The notes beneath the pieces were generated by a model. The model had not been told where the DNA came from. It made no database searches and saw nothing but the letters and a program-made list of their open reading frames with translations. Of a stretch of DNA of 6,703 nt, positions 1 to 5,909 are shown piece by piece. Position numbers and translations under genes: made by a program. Each line of letters starts with the position of its first letter. Within the stretch, counting starts at the first letter, position 1. This DNA is from JAAYXU01 sp050942555. GTDB taxonomy: Bacteria > Bacillota > Clostridia > Christensenellales > UMGS416. The stretch covers positions 1 through 6,703 of the forward strand of contig JBMNNN010000115.1 in assembly GCA_050942555.1 (NCBI GenBank), read 5' to 3'.

Positions 1-1095
1 AAAGCTCAGCATGACAAAAAGCACCACATAAAGATGGCCGGCAATCCTCGGCAGTTTATTAAGAACGCTTTTCAATAAATATTTTTCAGCCACAAGAAAC
101 AGCCCGAAATAAAGACCCCACAGTATGAAATTCCATTGCGCGCCGTGCCATAGGCCCGTAAGGAGCCAAACCGCGATGATATTGCGAATCCATTTGGCCC
201 TGCTCACCCTGTTTCCGCCCATCGGAATATACACATAATCCCTGAACCATGTTCCCAGAGATATGTGCCACCTTCTCCAGAATTCGGTGATCGTCCGGGA
301 GATATAGGGATAGTTAAAATTCTCTAGAAATCGGAACCCAAAGATGCGGCCAAGTCCGATGGCCATATCGCTGTAACCGGAAAAATCGAAATAGATCTGC
401 AGCATAAAAGCCAGCGCCGCTATCCAGTAGAAAAGCACCGTCTTTTCGTTGGCGTTTTCAAATATTTTCCCCAGCTCTCCCAGCGTATTTGCCAGCAATA
501 CCTTCTTGGAGAGCCCGATGATAAAGCGCCGGATCCCGGAGGCGGTGTCCTCAATAGAATGGGTACGATTTTTTAGCTCAGTCTCCACGGTAGTATACCG
601 TACGATCGGCCCGGCGATAAGCTGCGGAAAAAGCGATACATAGGTGGCAAAATTAAGAGGGTTTCTTTGTACTTGTGCATTACCCCTGTATACATCCACC
701 GTATATGACAGTATCTGAAATGTGTAGAAGCTGATACCGATCGGAAGAGCCAGCCGCAGCGGAGATATACCGGCATGGAATACCATATTCACATTCTCGA
801 TGAAGAAATCAGCATACTTGAAATATAAGAGCAGACCCAGATGGACCGCCGCCGAGGATATGACGGGAATGATCGCGAAACGCGTATTCCTGGCCCTGTT
901 TATCCATAGTCCATGGAGATACCCTGACAGTATCGAAGCAACCATCAGAATGACATAGACAGGCTCTCCATAAAAATAGAAAAACATGCTGGATACGAGC
1001 AGAACGATATTTTTCCATTGTTTTGGGACTATAAAATATAGTCCCAAAACAACCGGCAAAAAGTAATACAGAAAAGTGACGCTCGAGAAAAGCAT
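1..1095 (-). CDS. MBOAT-family membrane O-acyltransferase (AlgI/DltB-like), C-terminus outside window
   Basis: The frame is open from ATG at 1095 to the window edge: 365 codons with no stop. AlgI-type proteins are usually about 450-500 residues, so roughly the last 100 are missing. Known family role: a polytopic membrane enzyme that passes an acyl (often acetyl) group across the membrane to a cell-wall or exopolysaccharide acceptor, usually with a separate SGNH-type partner. Visible evidence: hydrophobic segments through most of the protein; the PQLIAGPIVRY block at about residues 157-167; YFDFSGYSDMAIGLGRIFG at about 234-252; EFWRRWHISLGTWFRDYVYIP at about 271-291; and TGLWHGAQWNFILWG at about 313-327. 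H277 and H317 match the two conserved MBOAT histidines, H317 being the expected catalytic one. The start codon overlaps the stop of the lipoprotein gene (TAATG), with only a poorly spaced AGGGGA upstream, so translational coupling is likely. Arginine is often AGG/AGA, unlike the GC-rich operon to the right. The family call is secure; the acceptor is unknown. Confidence 0.93.
   Translation of the reverse strand, partial: MLFSSVTFLYYFLPVVLGLYFIVPKQWKNIVLLVSSMFFYFYGEPVYVILMVASILSGYLHGLWINRARNTRFAIIPVISSAAVHLGLLLYFKYADFFIENVNMVFHAGISPLRLALPIGISFYTFQILSYTVDVYRGNAQVQRNPLNFATYVSLFPQLIAGPIVRYTTVETELKNRTHSIEDTASGIRRFIIGLSKKVLLANTLGELGKIFENANEKTVLFYWIAALAFMLQIYFDFSGYSDMAIGLGRIFGFRFLENFNYPYISRTITEFWRRWHISLGTWFRDYVYIPMGGNRVSRAKWIRNIIAVWLLTGLWHGAQWNFILWGLYFGLFLVAEKYLLKSVLNKLPRIAGHLYVVLFVMLSF
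1018..1052. repeat. Perfect 16-bp inverted repeat with 3-nt loop inside the MBOAT gene
   Basis: The left arm, 1018-1033, reads TTGTTTTGGGACTATA. The loop is AAA at 1034-1036. The right arm, 1037-1052, is the exact reverse complement. It lies about 43-78 nt into the MBOAT gene and encodes residues 15-26 of an ordinary-looking first membrane helix, so it is part of the gene and not an insertion. No T-run follows on either strand, which argues against an intrinsic terminator. It could fold in the mRNA or bind a dimeric protein; its function is unknown. Confidence 0.85.
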
Positions 1096-1604
1096 TATTC
1101 CCCTAAGGCCAGGAATGCCTCATGGAGCGGCTTGGCCTGGTCGTCGCTCATCACCAGAAACACCACATCGCCAATGCTGTCGACGATGATATTCTCCTCC
1201 TGCACTCCCACGCAGATCCACTTCATCGGGTTTATGTTTTCCCTGATATCATTCTTCAGTTGCTCGATATCCGCGCCTTCCTTCACGCGTACCAGTACCA
1301 GTGAATACGCGCCGGGCTGCATGACAGGTTCGCTCGCCAGCGCCTCTTCAAACTCCAGATCCGCCTTGCCGAGGTAATACTCTGCCCGCTTGGCGGTGAC
1401 CACATCGTTGTAGAGGCTGGTTTTAACAAACTCCCTGAAATTTTCGTCCACGTCAGCCGTCTCATAGATCTTTTCCATGATCTCTTCCAAGCTGCCGTCC
1501 AGTTTCTCCGTCTTGTCTCCGATCTGGCCTGTGTCATTGGATTTGCATGCAGCGAAGCATAGCACTGAGGCCAAAGCCATGATTACGAGTAATAGTTTTT
1601 TCAT
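1095..1604 (-). CDS. DUF4358-type small lipoprotein
   Basis: The product is 169 residues from the chosen ATG at 1604. An AAAGGAG at 1614-1620 sits 9 nt upstream, so this start is preferred over the ATG at 1625, which would add seven residues before the signal. Residues 1-20 form a lipoprotein signal: MKK, a hydrophobic stretch, and a lipobox-like F-A-A-C with Cys20 as the lipidation site (Phe at -3 is less common than Leu). The mature protein should sit on the outer face of the membrane. The remaining roughly 145 residues are acidic alpha/beta sequence ending in a DxVFLVMSDDQ-like stretch, which I recognise as DUF4358. That domain is common in clostridia beside MBOAT genes and has no established biochemical function that I know of. 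The 1-bp overlap with the MBOAT gene suggests the two products are made together and may act together in envelope acylation. The domain name comes from pattern memory, not a search. Confidence 0.85.
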   Translation of the reverse strand: MKKLLLVIMALASVLCFAACKSNDTGQIGDKTEKLDGSLEEIMEKIYETADVDENFREFVKTSLYNDVVTAKRAEYYLGKADLEFEEALASEPVMQPGAYSLVLVRVKEGADIEQLKNDIRENINPMKWICVGVQEENIIVDSIGDVVFLVMSDDQAKPLHEAFLALGE

Positions 1605-1613
1605 TGTCTGGTG

Positions 1614-1620
1614 CTCCTTT
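1614..1620 (-). promoter_or_regulatory. Ribosome binding site that sets the lipoprotein start
   Basis: On the minus strand this reads AAAGGAG, 9 nt before the ATG at 1604. It lies between the two candidate ATGs (1625 and 1604) and so favours the downstream one, which also begins a textbook signal peptide (MKKLLL). Confidence 0.8.
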
Positions 1621-1621
1621 A

Positions 1622-1848
1622 TCATTTAGTTGTTTCATTTCTGTAGACGGAGTATACAGCGCCGTTTGTTCCGTCATATTTACATGCATAATCTGGAATA
1701 CGGCATTTGTAGTCGTTTTGTACTGCGCCTTCGCCGGCGACGGAGCATCTTCAACAGAAAGCTCTCCGGAATAAACGAATTTGACACGATCACGCGCTGG
1801 CGATTCTTGACAGACATGCCCGCCCGGTTTATAATTAGTTAAGACGGT
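1622..1848 (-). pseudogene. Decayed, frameshifted 3' end of an unrecognised gene
   Basis: Two minus-strand frames together look like the C-terminal end of a protein. Frame A is open from 1848 to at least 1741 and includes RVKFVYSGELSVEDAP. Frame B is open from 1750 to a TGA at 1624-1622 and includes GEGAVQNDYKCRIPDYACKY, then further text ending in VYRNETTK. Codon choice in both resembles the neighbouring minus-strand genes. Neither frame has an ATG, GTG or TTG start, and frame B has an in-frame stop just upstream (1753-1751). A single -1 shift near 1735-1746 joins them. The TGA ends 17 nt before the lipoprotein start, which is operon-like spacing. I infer a gene that once headed this operon, lost its 5' part and then picked up a frameshift. 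I do not recognise the family. Alternatively, both frames could be open by chance, since about 75 codons is short. Confidence 0.4.
1807..1835 (+). promoter_or_regulatory. Consensus sigma-A/sigma-70 promoter of the sugar operon
   Basis: TTGACA at 1807-1812 and TATAAT at 1830-1835 are separated by exactly 17 nt, so both hexamers and the spacing match the housekeeping consensus perfectly. The start point is expected near 1842. This leaves a leader of about 175 nt before the first gene at 2017. A perfect core promoter on an inducible operon implies tight repression, consistent with the palindrome over its start point. Confidence 0.85.
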
Positions 1849-1859
1849 TTACTAATAAT
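1831..1859. promoter_or_regulatory. Candidate operator of the ROK repressor
   Basis: An inverted repeat, ATTAGTTAA (1834-1842), GACGG spacer, TTTACTAAT (1848-1856), matches in 8 of 9 positions per arm. Extending outward to 1831 and 1859 gives 10 of 12. It overlaps the last bases of the -10 box and the predicted start point, so a bound dimer would block initiation. Known ROK-type repressors of the XylR group use A/T-rich palindromes with TTAGTT-like half-sites, which resembles this one. The nearest regulator gene is the ROK gene at 3947-5167. The pairing is inference. Confidence 0.65.
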
Positions 1860-2016
1860 CTGGACGGCGGGATCAGGCCCCCGCAAACGCTGTCAGACGG
1901 CGGAGTAAACCCGCCCCGCACGAAAGCGACACCCCTCCCCCGAGCATAACGAACACTACTCCCAATACCACATTGACAGCGGGGATTCCCGCAGACGAAA
2001 AGGAGGTTCCGACCGT
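1843..2016 (+). other. GC-rich operon leader with small hairpins, no gene
   Basis: This is the predicted untranslated leader. It holds three short perfect stems: GCGGG/CCCGC at 1867-1871 with 1880-1884, GGCGG/CCGCC at 1899-1903 with 1911-1915, and GCGGG-GATT-CCCGC at 1979-1992. GACGGCGG occurs twice (1863-1870 and 1896-1903). No T-run follows any stem, no terminator/antiterminator pair is evident, and I recognise no riboswitch. It ends in the ribosome binding site AGGAGG at 2001-2006, 10 nt before the ATG at 2017. No convincing small coding region is seen. Confidence 0.5.
1882..1895 (+). promoter_or_regulatory. Possible catabolite-responsive (cre-like) site
   Basis: CGCAAACGCTGTCA matches the central AANCG and terminal CA of the CcpA site TGNAANCGNNWNCA, with mismatches at the first base and at the W position. 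It lies about 40 bp downstream of the predicted start point, where CcpA can act as a roadblock. In GC-rich sequence a partial match like this can arise by chance. Confidence 0.25.
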
Positions 2017-3942
2017 ATGAGCGCACGCTGGGACATCCGCATATGCGACGACTCGCCCGTGAGTGAATTTGCCGCCCGGGAGTTCGCACGACTGGTGGGT
2101 ACCATGGATCCTTCCGCCGCCGTATCGGTGAAGCGGGAACGCTATGATACCGGGACCGCCGCGCTGTGGGTCGGCCGGGACGCGGCGCTGCCTTCTCCGC
2201 CTTCCACTGCCGATCCCGCCCGCGACGACGCCATCCGTATCGACGTATCCGACTGTGCGGGATATATCACCGGCGTCAACGAGCGCAGCGTGCTCCTGGC
2301 GGTGTACCGCTTTTTCCGGGAAGCCGGGTGCGCGTTCGTGCGTCCGGGCCGCGACGGGGAGTATATACCCCGGCTCAGCAGCGCCGCGCTGCGCGTATCG
2401 GTATGCGAGGCCGCGGCGTACCGCCACCGCGCGATATGCATCGAGGGCGCGGTGTCGTATGAGAATGTGGCGGGGATCATCGACTGGGCTCCCAAAGCTG
2501 GGTTCAATGGGTACTTTACGCAGTTTTTCACGCCGTTTGAATTCTTTGACCGCTGGTACAGCCACCGCAGCAATCCCGCGATGACGCCCACGCCGGTCAG
2601 CGCCGATACGGTCGACCGCTTCCTGCGCGACTACGGCGCGGAAATAAAAAAACGCGGCATGATGCACCACGGCGTCGGGCACGGGTGGACGGCGCGGGTG
2701 CTGGGCGTCGGCACGGGCGGCTGGTACCAGGACCGGGACGAGGACGTCGCCCCTGATCGCCGGGAGCTGATGGCCGAGGTGAACGGGAAGCGCGGCCTGT
2801 GGCGCGGCGTCGCGATCAATACGAACCTGTGCTACTCGAATCCCCGCGCCCGGGAGCTGATGGTGCGGGAGATCGTGGACTACGCGCAGGCTCACAGGGA
2901 CGTGGACTACATACACTGCTGGCTGGCCGACGCCGCTAACAACCACTGCGAGTGCGAGCGCTGCCGGGACACCCTTCCGGCGGACTTTTACGTCGAAATG
3001 CTCAATGAAGCCGACGCCCGCCTGACGGCGCTGGGGCTCCCGACCCGGATCGTATTCCTGATATACCTGGAGCTGCTGTGGCCGCCCGAGCGCGCGCGGT
3101 TTACGAATCCCGACCGCTTCACGCTCATGTTCGCGCCCATCAGCCGCACCTACAGCGAGCCCATGCATCCCGACGCACGCGGAGAGATGGCTCCGTTCGT
3201 GCGCAACGATATCACCCACCCCCGCGCGGTCGGGGACGCAATGGCCTACCTGAGAGCGTGGCAGCGGGTGTTTGACGGCGACAGCTTCGTGTTCGACTAC
3301 CACTACATGTGGGATCATTTCATGGACCCCGGGTATTACGAGATGGCGCGGGTGCTGGGTCAGGACATCGAAAACCTGCGCGCGCTGGGGCTTAACGGCT
3401 ATGTCAGCTGCCAGAACCAGCGGGTGTTCTTACCCAGCGGTCTGGGGATGCACATCATGGGCCATACGCTGTGGTCGGGCAGCCTGGACTTTGAGGGCGA
3501 GGCCGCCCGGTACTTCGACGCCGCCTGCGGGCGCGACGGGGCGCTGTGCCGCGCGTATCTGGCCGGGCTTTCGAGGTTGTTCGATTCCAAAGCGCTGCGC
3601 GGCGAAAAACCCATAAAGGGGGCCGAGTCCGCGCGGCGGTACCGCGAGATTCCCGCGTACATCGACGAATTCCTGCCCGTCATCGAGCGCAACCGGGAGG
3701 AGGGACCGCTGTGTCACAGGCGCACATGGGAGTACCTGTCGCTCCACGCGCAGCTCTGCCGCGGACTGGCCGCCGTGCTGGCCGCGCGCGCCGAAGGCGA
3801 CGACCGGGCGGCGGACGATGCGTGGGCCGAAGTGCGCGACTGGGCGTGCCGCAACGAGCAGCGGATGCAGCCGGTATTCGACGTATTTGAGTTTATAAGC
3901 ACCTGGGAGCGCAGGATACTCAGGCGCCCCGCCAAAGCGTGA
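2017..3942 (+). CDS. DUF4838 / GH163-like putative glycoside hydrolase, cytoplasmic
   Basis: The product is 641 residues, starting at an ATG 10 nt after AGGAGG. Residues about 1-125 resemble the small alpha/beta domain that precedes the barrel in GH20/GH67-like enzymes (AAREFARLVG, ALWVGRDAAL, RSVLLAVYRFFREAGCAFVRPG). From about 130 a barrel-like region follows, with HHGVGHGW at 217-224, CWLADAANNHCECERC at 301-316 (D305, C311, C313, C316) and YLELLWPPE at 350-358. The end of the barrel, NGYVSCQNQRVFLPSGLGMH and the following LWSGSLDFEGEAARYF, fits DUF4838. To my knowledge DUF4838 includes the founding GH163 enzymes of Bacteroides, endo-beta-N-acetylglucosaminidases on N-glycans. Those are exported, whereas this protein has no signal peptide. 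D305 and E352 are candidate acidic catalytic residues (inference). The Cys cluster could bind metal or stabilise the loop. As first gene of an operon with a deacetylase and a NagB-like enzyme, it probably releases an N-acetylhexosamine from an imported glycoside. The exact substrate is unknown. Confidence 0.82.
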   Translation: MSARWDIRICDDSPVSEFAAREFARLVGTMDPSAAVSVKRERYDTGTAALWVGRDAALPSPPSTADPARDDAIRIDVSDCAGYITGVNERSVLLAVYRFFREAGCAFVRPGRDGEYIPRLSSAALRVSVCEAAAYRHRAICIEGAVSYENVAGIIDWAPKAGFNGYFTQFFTPFEFFDRWYSHRSNPAMTPTPVSADTVDRFLRDYGAEIKKRGMMHHGVGHGWTARVLGVGTGGWYQDRDEDVAPDRRELMAEVNGKRGLWRGVAINTNLCYSNPRARELMVREIVDYAQAHRDVDYIHCWLADAANNHCECERCRDTLPADFYVEMLNEADARLTALGLPTRIVFLIYLELLWPPERARFTNPDRFTLMFAPISRTYSEPMHPDARGEMAPFVRNDITHPRAVGDAMAYLRAWQRVFDGDSFVFDYHYMWDHFMDPGYYEMARVLGQDIENLRALGLNGYVSCQNQRVFLPSGLGMHIMGHTLWSGSLDFEGEAARYFDAACGRDGALCRAYLAGLSRLFDSKALRGEKPIKGAESARRYREIPAYIDEFLPVIERNREEGPLCHRRTWEYLSLHAQLCRGLAAVLAARAEGDDRAADDAWAEVRDWACRNEQRMQPVFDVFEFISTWERRILRRPAKA

Positions 3943-3946
3943 CCGC

Positions 3947-5167
3947 ATGCAGGGATTCGGCAACGGGGCAGCCCGGCAGGACGACAGCGTGACCGCGGTG
4001 CTGGCGGCGCTCATTCGCGAGGACGAGACATCGCGGGCTGCGCTTTCCCGCTCGCTGGGACTGAGCAAGCCCACCGTGTCTCAGGCGGTAGGCCGTCTGA
4101 TCGCATGGGGACTCGTGCGCGAAGAAGGCCCCGGAGACAATCCGGTGGGAAAGAAAGCGACGCGCATTGCGTTCAACAGGCGATGGGCGTTCGTAGCCGG
4201 CGTGGACATAGGCAACTTCATGGTCAGGACGGGCCTTTTCGACCTTGCGGGGGAGCGGCTCGGGCTGCGCCAGACGCGGATACACGACGCAGCCAGCGGC
4301 CCGGCGCTGTTTGGACAGGTGGAGCGGGACCTTGCCGCCCTGCTCGGGCAGGCGGGCATTCCGGCGGAGCGCCTGGCAGCCGTCACGATCGGGATACCCG
4401 GCGTGCGCGATGAGAACCTCGGCCTGAACCGGCTGGCGCCCTTCATGACCGAGTGGGAGGATCAGGACCTGACGCGGGGGCTTGAAGAGCGGATATGCAG
4501 CCGCGTGACGGTCGCGAACAACGTCAATCTCGGCATGACGGGAGAGCGGTGGCTGGGCAACGCCCGCGGCGCGCGCAATGCAGTTTACCTCGAGTTCGGC
4601 ATCGGCGTGGGAGCTGGCATTCTCGTGGACGGGCGCGTGATATCGGGCAGCACCGGCGCGGCCGGGGAGATCGCCTACGCGCTCTTTGAGCAGGCGCCCC
4701 GCCGGGACGCGTTCGAGCCGCTCGGCGCGTTCGAACAGGTGCTGTCCACCCGCTCGATACTGAGCGAATACCGCAGAGCGGGAGGCAGCCCGCTTCCCGC
4801 CGACCCGGCTGAGGCGGTGGCCCGCGTGTTCGCGCTGCGGGAAGAGGGCGAGTCGGCGGCCGTCGCGGTGACCGAACGCGCGCTGGAGCTCACATGCCGG
4901 GCGCTGGTGAGTCTCGCGGCGATACTGAACCCTGAGGTCATGATCATTGGCGGCGGCATGGGTTCGTGTCTCATGGCCCACGCCCGGAGATTCGAGGACG
5001 CGCTCGCCCGCTATACGCCCTATCCACCCGCGCTGCGGTCGGCAGGCTGCGGCAGCACGGCGGTGGTATGCGGCGCGGCGCGGCAGGCGCTCGACGATCT
5101 GGGCGCGCCCGGTCTCATCGCGCTGGCCGAGCGCCGGGAGAGCGTAAGTACAGCGAACAAAGGTTAA
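3947..5167 (+). CDS. ROK-family transcriptional regulator (NagC/XylR type)
   Basis: The product is 406 residues. A winged helix-turn-helix covers about 15-61 (SRAALSRSLGLSKPTVSQAV, then RLIAWGLVREEG). The ROK sugar-kinase-like fold follows, with GVDIGN at 84-89 where the ATP loop of kinases lies, IGIPG further on, GIGVGAGILVDG at about 218-229, GAAGEIAY at 237-244 and IIGGGMG near the end. Several kinase features are gone: the ND of the catalytic motif is N191-N192, the zinc-ligand His after GEI is Tyr244, and the CxCGxxGC zinc motif is absent. E241 and E263, which could contact sugar, remain. I infer a pure sugar-responsive repressor that is neither a kinase nor zinc-bound. The ATG lies 4 nt after the upstream stop with no clear ribosome binding site, so translational coupling is likely. 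A GTG at 3989 is possible but would trim the helix preceding the HTH. It probably autoregulates the operon through the palindrome at 1834-1856. Confidence 0.9.
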   Translation: MQGFGNGAARQDDSVTAVLAALIREDETSRAALSRSLGLSKPTVSQAVGRLIAWGLVREEGPGDNPVGKKATRIAFNRRWAFVAGVDIGNFMVRTGLFDLAGERLGLRQTRIHDAASGPALFGQVERDLAALLGQAGIPAERLAAVTIGIPGVRDENLGLNRLAPFMTEWEDQDLTRGLEERICSRVTVANNVNLGMTGERWLGNARGARNAVYLEFGIGVGAGILVDGRVISGSTGAAGEIAYALFEQAPRRDAFEPLGAFEQVLSTRSILSEYRRAGGSPLPADPAEAVARVFALREEGESAAVAVTERALELTCRALVSLAAILNPEVMIIGGGMGSCLMAHARRFEDALARYTPYPPALRSAGCGSTAVVCGAARQALDDLGAPGLIALAERRESVSTANKG

Positions 5168-5189
5168 CAGACTTGAGGAGGGACAGCAA

Positions 5190-5894
5190 ATGAACATACT
5201 GGCTATCGGATGCCATCCGGACGATGTGGAGATCGGGTGCGGCGGCACGCTGCGAAAATATGCGGACAGGGGCGACCGCGTATTCCTGTGCCATGTCGCC
5301 AACGGGGACATGGGACACACGCAGATTATGCCCCCGGAGCTCCGGCTCATCCGGGGCGAGGAAGCCCGGCGGGGCGGCGCGATACTGGGCGCACAGGTCA
5401 TAAGCCTCGACGTCGGCGACCTGCGCGTCAAGGAGTTCTACGACCGCAAAATCGAGGAGCTCGTAAAGGTGATACGCGACACAAAGCCCGACGTGATCAT
5501 CACCCACAGCCCGACCGACTACATGGTCGACCATGTCACCGTAGGGCAGATGGCCGTCGACGCGAGCTTTTCCGCGACGGTGCCGCATTACGCGCCGGGA
5601 AGCCCAGCGCATGGTGTGTTTCCGGTTATTTACTATATGGACAATCTGGCCGGAGTCAATTTCCTGCCCACAGAGTATGTCGACATCACCGATACGATCG
5701 AGGCCAAGATCGCGGCCCTCGAATGCCACGAGAGCCAGATCCGGTGGATGAGGGAGCACGACCACATCGACTTTTCGGAATTCGTTCGGGTCACCGCACG
5801 GTTCCGCGGCATACAGTCCAGCGTGGGATACGCAGAGGGATTCACCCAGCATATGAGCTGGCCGCGCATCGCCACCCGGCGGATGCTTCCATAG
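5190..5894 (+). CDS. PIG-L/LmbE-family zinc N-deacetylase
   Basis: The product is 234 residues, near the usual family length (about 220-250). The ATG is preceded by AGGAGG at 5176-5181, and the gap to the ROK gene is 22 nt. The family removes the N-acetyl group from GlcNAc-type sugars, including GlcNAc-malate in bacillithiol synthesis, GlcNAc-inositol in mycothiol synthesis and diacetylchitobiose in archaeal chitin use. Visible motifs are HPDDVEIGCGGT at 9-20, with H9 and D12 as zinc ligands and D11 as the expected general base; TDYMVDH at 109-115, with H115 as the third ligand; and RGEEARRGGAILGA at about 55-68. There is no signal peptide, so it should act in the cytoplasm. Its position between an amino-sugar regulator and a NagB-like gene points to catabolic deacetylation of a released N-acetylhexosamine, in the role NagA usually plays. 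BshB (bacillithiol) is the main alternative, but no other bsh gene is in the window. Confidence 0.9.
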   Translation: MNILAIGCHPDDVEIGCGGTLRKYADRGDRVFLCHVANGDMGHTQIMPPELRLIRGEEARRGGAILGAQVISLDVGDLRVKEFYDRKIEELVKVIRDTKPDVIITHSPTDYMVDHVTVGQMAVDASFSATVPHYAPGSPAHGVFPVIYYMDNLAGVNFLPTEYVDITDTIEAKIAALECHESQIRWMREHDHIDFSEFVRVTARFRGIQSSVGYAEGFTQHMSWPRIATRRMLP

Positions 5895-5909
5895 AAAGGA
5901 GAATTATTT

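Noticed and set aside
1018..1052. Inverted repeat as an intrinsic terminator
   Set aside because: Neither strand has a T-run after the stem, and the repeat is inside an open, conserved coding sequence.
1605..1625. Upstream ATG at 1625 as the lipoprotein start
   Set aside because: It would put seven polar residues before the signal peptide and place the good AAAGGAG inside the gene. The ATG at 1604 has correct spacing.
1651..1656. TATACT on the minus strand as the promoter of the lipoprotein operon
   Set aside because: The matching -35 position is poor and there is no TGn extension. It also lies within the apparent gene remnant, so the real promoter may be lost or further upstream.
1781..1786. 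Second TTGACA as another -35 box
   Set aside because: No -10-like hexamer lies 16-18 nt downstream.
1630..1842. 70-codon plus-strand frame in the divergent intergenic region
   Set aside because: It is Arg-rich with no ribosome binding site, ends inside the operon promoter, and lies opposite the more coding-like minus-strand remnant.
1873..3318. 481-codon open frame on the minus strand
   Set aside because: It lies opposite the DUF4838 gene, is rich in Arg/Val/Ala/His repeats, shows no family motif, and arises from the GC-rich codon pattern of the real gene.
3989..3991. GTG at 3989 as the ROK start
   Set aside because: An AGGA lies 7 nt upstream, but this start removes the residues that normally precede the HTH helices. 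The coupled ATG at 3947 fits the family better.
3920..5431. 503-codon open frame on the minus strand
   Set aside because: It is antisense to the ROK and PIG-L genes, which carry clear motifs and ribosome binding sites. The antisense protein is compositionally biased and spans two real genes.
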